Origin: Ideonella sp.
Lineage (GTDB): Bacteria > Pseudomonadota > Gammaproteobacteria > Burkholderiales > Burkholderiaceae_C
Direction: 5' to 3'
Assembly: GCA_016721465.1 (NCBI GenBank)
Contig: JADKIA010000011.1
Location: forward strand, 1 to 23,233
DNA length: 23,233 nt
The position numbers were made by a program, and so were the translations under genes. Below the pieces are notes generated by a model. That model had not been told where the DNA came from, did no database searches, and was given only the letters and a program-made list of their open reading frames with translations. How positions within the stretch are numbered: position 1 is the stretch's first letter; each line of letters begins with the position of its first letter. Below, one piece after another: positions 21,882 through 23,233 of the stretch.

Positions 21882-23233
21882 GCACATGTCCCTGCCGCCC
21901 ATACCACTTCAGCTACCGCCCCTGCCGCCCGGGCATGCCGCCCCCGACCGACTCACCTTCGGCGCCTCGGCCTGCACGTGCACTCGGTGGCGAGCATCAG
22001 GCCAGCCACGGCGGCGCCCTGCCGCGCAGTGCGCGGTCCGTCACCTTAGTGGGGTCAGGATGCCCATCGATCATGTCGCCGTAAAGTGTGGTTCGCAGCA
22101 GCGACTGGGAGCCGTAGTTGCCCTTGCCTTCCAGCACCTTGTTGGACCACCACGCTGGACTCGTCACCGGCAGTCGACACGATCTCGCGACGGCTGCTCG
22201 GTGGCGCGCAGCACGATCTTGATGCCGCGTCTGGTCGTGGTTGTCGCCCTCTGATGTGGCACGCCGACTGGCCGAGCGCGCTCAGGAAGGCCACGCCGCC
22301 ACCGCCGACGATGCCTTCCTCGACGGCGCCGCGGGTGGCGTGCCGGGCGTCGCCGACACGGGCCTTCTTTCCTTCATCTCGACTTCGGTAGCGGCGCCGT
22401 ACCTTGATCACCACCACACCGCCAGCCGAAGCATACGCGCTCTTGCAGCTTCTCACGGTCGTAATCGGTGGTGGCGCTCCTATCGATCTGCACGCGGAGC
22501 TGGATCTGAACCGCACTTCGATGGCGGCAGGGGCTCCGCTGCCACCGATGGTGGTGGTTTTCCTTGCCGCTCTCGACGCTTGGCACGGCCCAGGTCAGCC
22601 AGGGTGACCCTCTCGAGCGTCGGGCCACCGACTTCTTCGGCTTTGACCGCCTTGCCACCGGTGAGGATGGCGATGTCTTCGAGCACGCCCTTAGCGGCGG
22701 TCACCAAAGCCCAGGGCCGCGTGGCGACGACCTTCAGGATGCCACCCGGATGGTGGTGACCACCAGCGTGGCGAGACCGCCCTCGACCTGCCGCAGCCGA
22801 TCAGCAATGGACGGCGGCCTTTGGCATACCTCTCCAGCGTGGGCGGCAGGTCACCGATGTTGCTGATCTTCTTGTCGAAGAGCAGGACAAACGGGTTGTC
22901 CGGGATCCCCGACTGCTACTCAGAGGTTGTTGATGAAGTAGGGCGACGGGTAGCCGCGGTCGAACTGCATGCCTTCGACGACGTCGGCTCGCTGTTCCGA
23001 AACCTTGCCGTGCCCGACGGTGATCACGCCTTCCTTGCCGAGCCTTGTGTCCGTCGCCCTGGGCGATGATGGTGCCGACTTATTCGTCGCTGTTGTGCAG
23101 AGATGGTGCCTGACCTGGGCGATTTCCTTGTTGGTCGTGGTGGCCTTCGATTGCTTCTTCAGCTCGGCGATAGAAGCGATGACGCCTTGTCGATGCCGCG
23201 CTTCAGGTCCATCGGGTTCATGCCACGGCGGCC
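21882..23233 (-). CDS. groEL: GroEL chaperonin, 3' part, frameshifted, 5'-partial
   Basis: Subunit of the 60-kDa chaperonin double ring that folds cytoplasmic proteins with GroES and ATP. The window holds roughly residues 110 to the end (about 440 codons); the 5' end runs off the right edge. Landmarks on the minus strand: GMNPMDLKRGIDKA at the edge (23226-23180), KKQSKATTTNKEIAQV, then GMQFDRGY followed by SPYFINN (about 22970-22920), LTGGKAVKAEE and TLERVTLADLGRAK (about 22665-22590), TRGAVEEGIVGGGGVAFL (about 22340-22285), GLMLATECT near 22000, and a Gly/Met-rich tail GGGMPGG (about 21945) closing near 21885. Frame changes occur about every 60-100 bases, the highest density in the window. 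Because groEL is normally essential and the segments are well conserved, errors are the best explanation. The exact stop is not readable; 21882 is an estimate from the Gly-Met tail. Confidence 0.88.

Overview
The window looks like a high-GC betaproteobacterial chromosome fragment, most likely Burkholderiales (Leptothrix/Rubrivivax/Methylibium-like). This rests on codon use, on System II cytochrome c maturation genes next to engB and a dihaem cytochrome c4, and on the protein families present; no rRNA marker is available, so the placement is inference. I see no tRNA, rRNA, CRISPR array, insertion sequence or phage gene.

Layout. (1) 1-2868 (+): the end of livF, then livH and livM, the ATPase and permeases of a branched-chain amino acid type ABC transporter. 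Its periplasmic binding protein (livK-like, 2870-3973) lies tail to tail on the minus strand. (2) 4179-9632 (+): a double-length UvrA-like protein with four ABC cassettes, interrupted by several frame changes and apparently missing the start of its second half. (3) 9653-10225 (-): a small TPR-like protein, divergent from a solitary TRAP-type solute-binding protein (10390-11418, +). (4) 17412-11411 (-): a periplasmic redox block made of cytochrome c4, resB, ccsB, msrP and msrQ. (5) 17463-18150 (+): engB, divergent from cytochrome c4. (6) 20476-18234 (-): a patatin phospholipase fused to an Omp85-like beta-barrel (PlpD/type Vd-like), translationally coupled to an upstream unidentified gene (about 21770-20476). 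(7) 23233-about 21882 (-): the 3' part of groEL, closed by a terminator with a UUCG loop.

How the genes fit together: ResB and CcsB form the haem export and ligation machine that matures c-type cytochromes such as the neighbouring cytochrome c4. MsrQ is the membrane haem partner that feeds electrons to MsrP, which repairs oxidised methionines in periplasmic proteins. The liv genes and the TRAP binding protein serve solute uptake. GroEL and EngB are housekeeping genes.

Quality: about 9.6-17.9 kb reads cleanly. The outer 4 kb on each side contain frame changes every 50-200 bases inside otherwise well-conserved housekeeping genes. The simplest reading is low-quality sequence at contig ends, not decay. 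Coordinates and protein details in those flanks are approximate.
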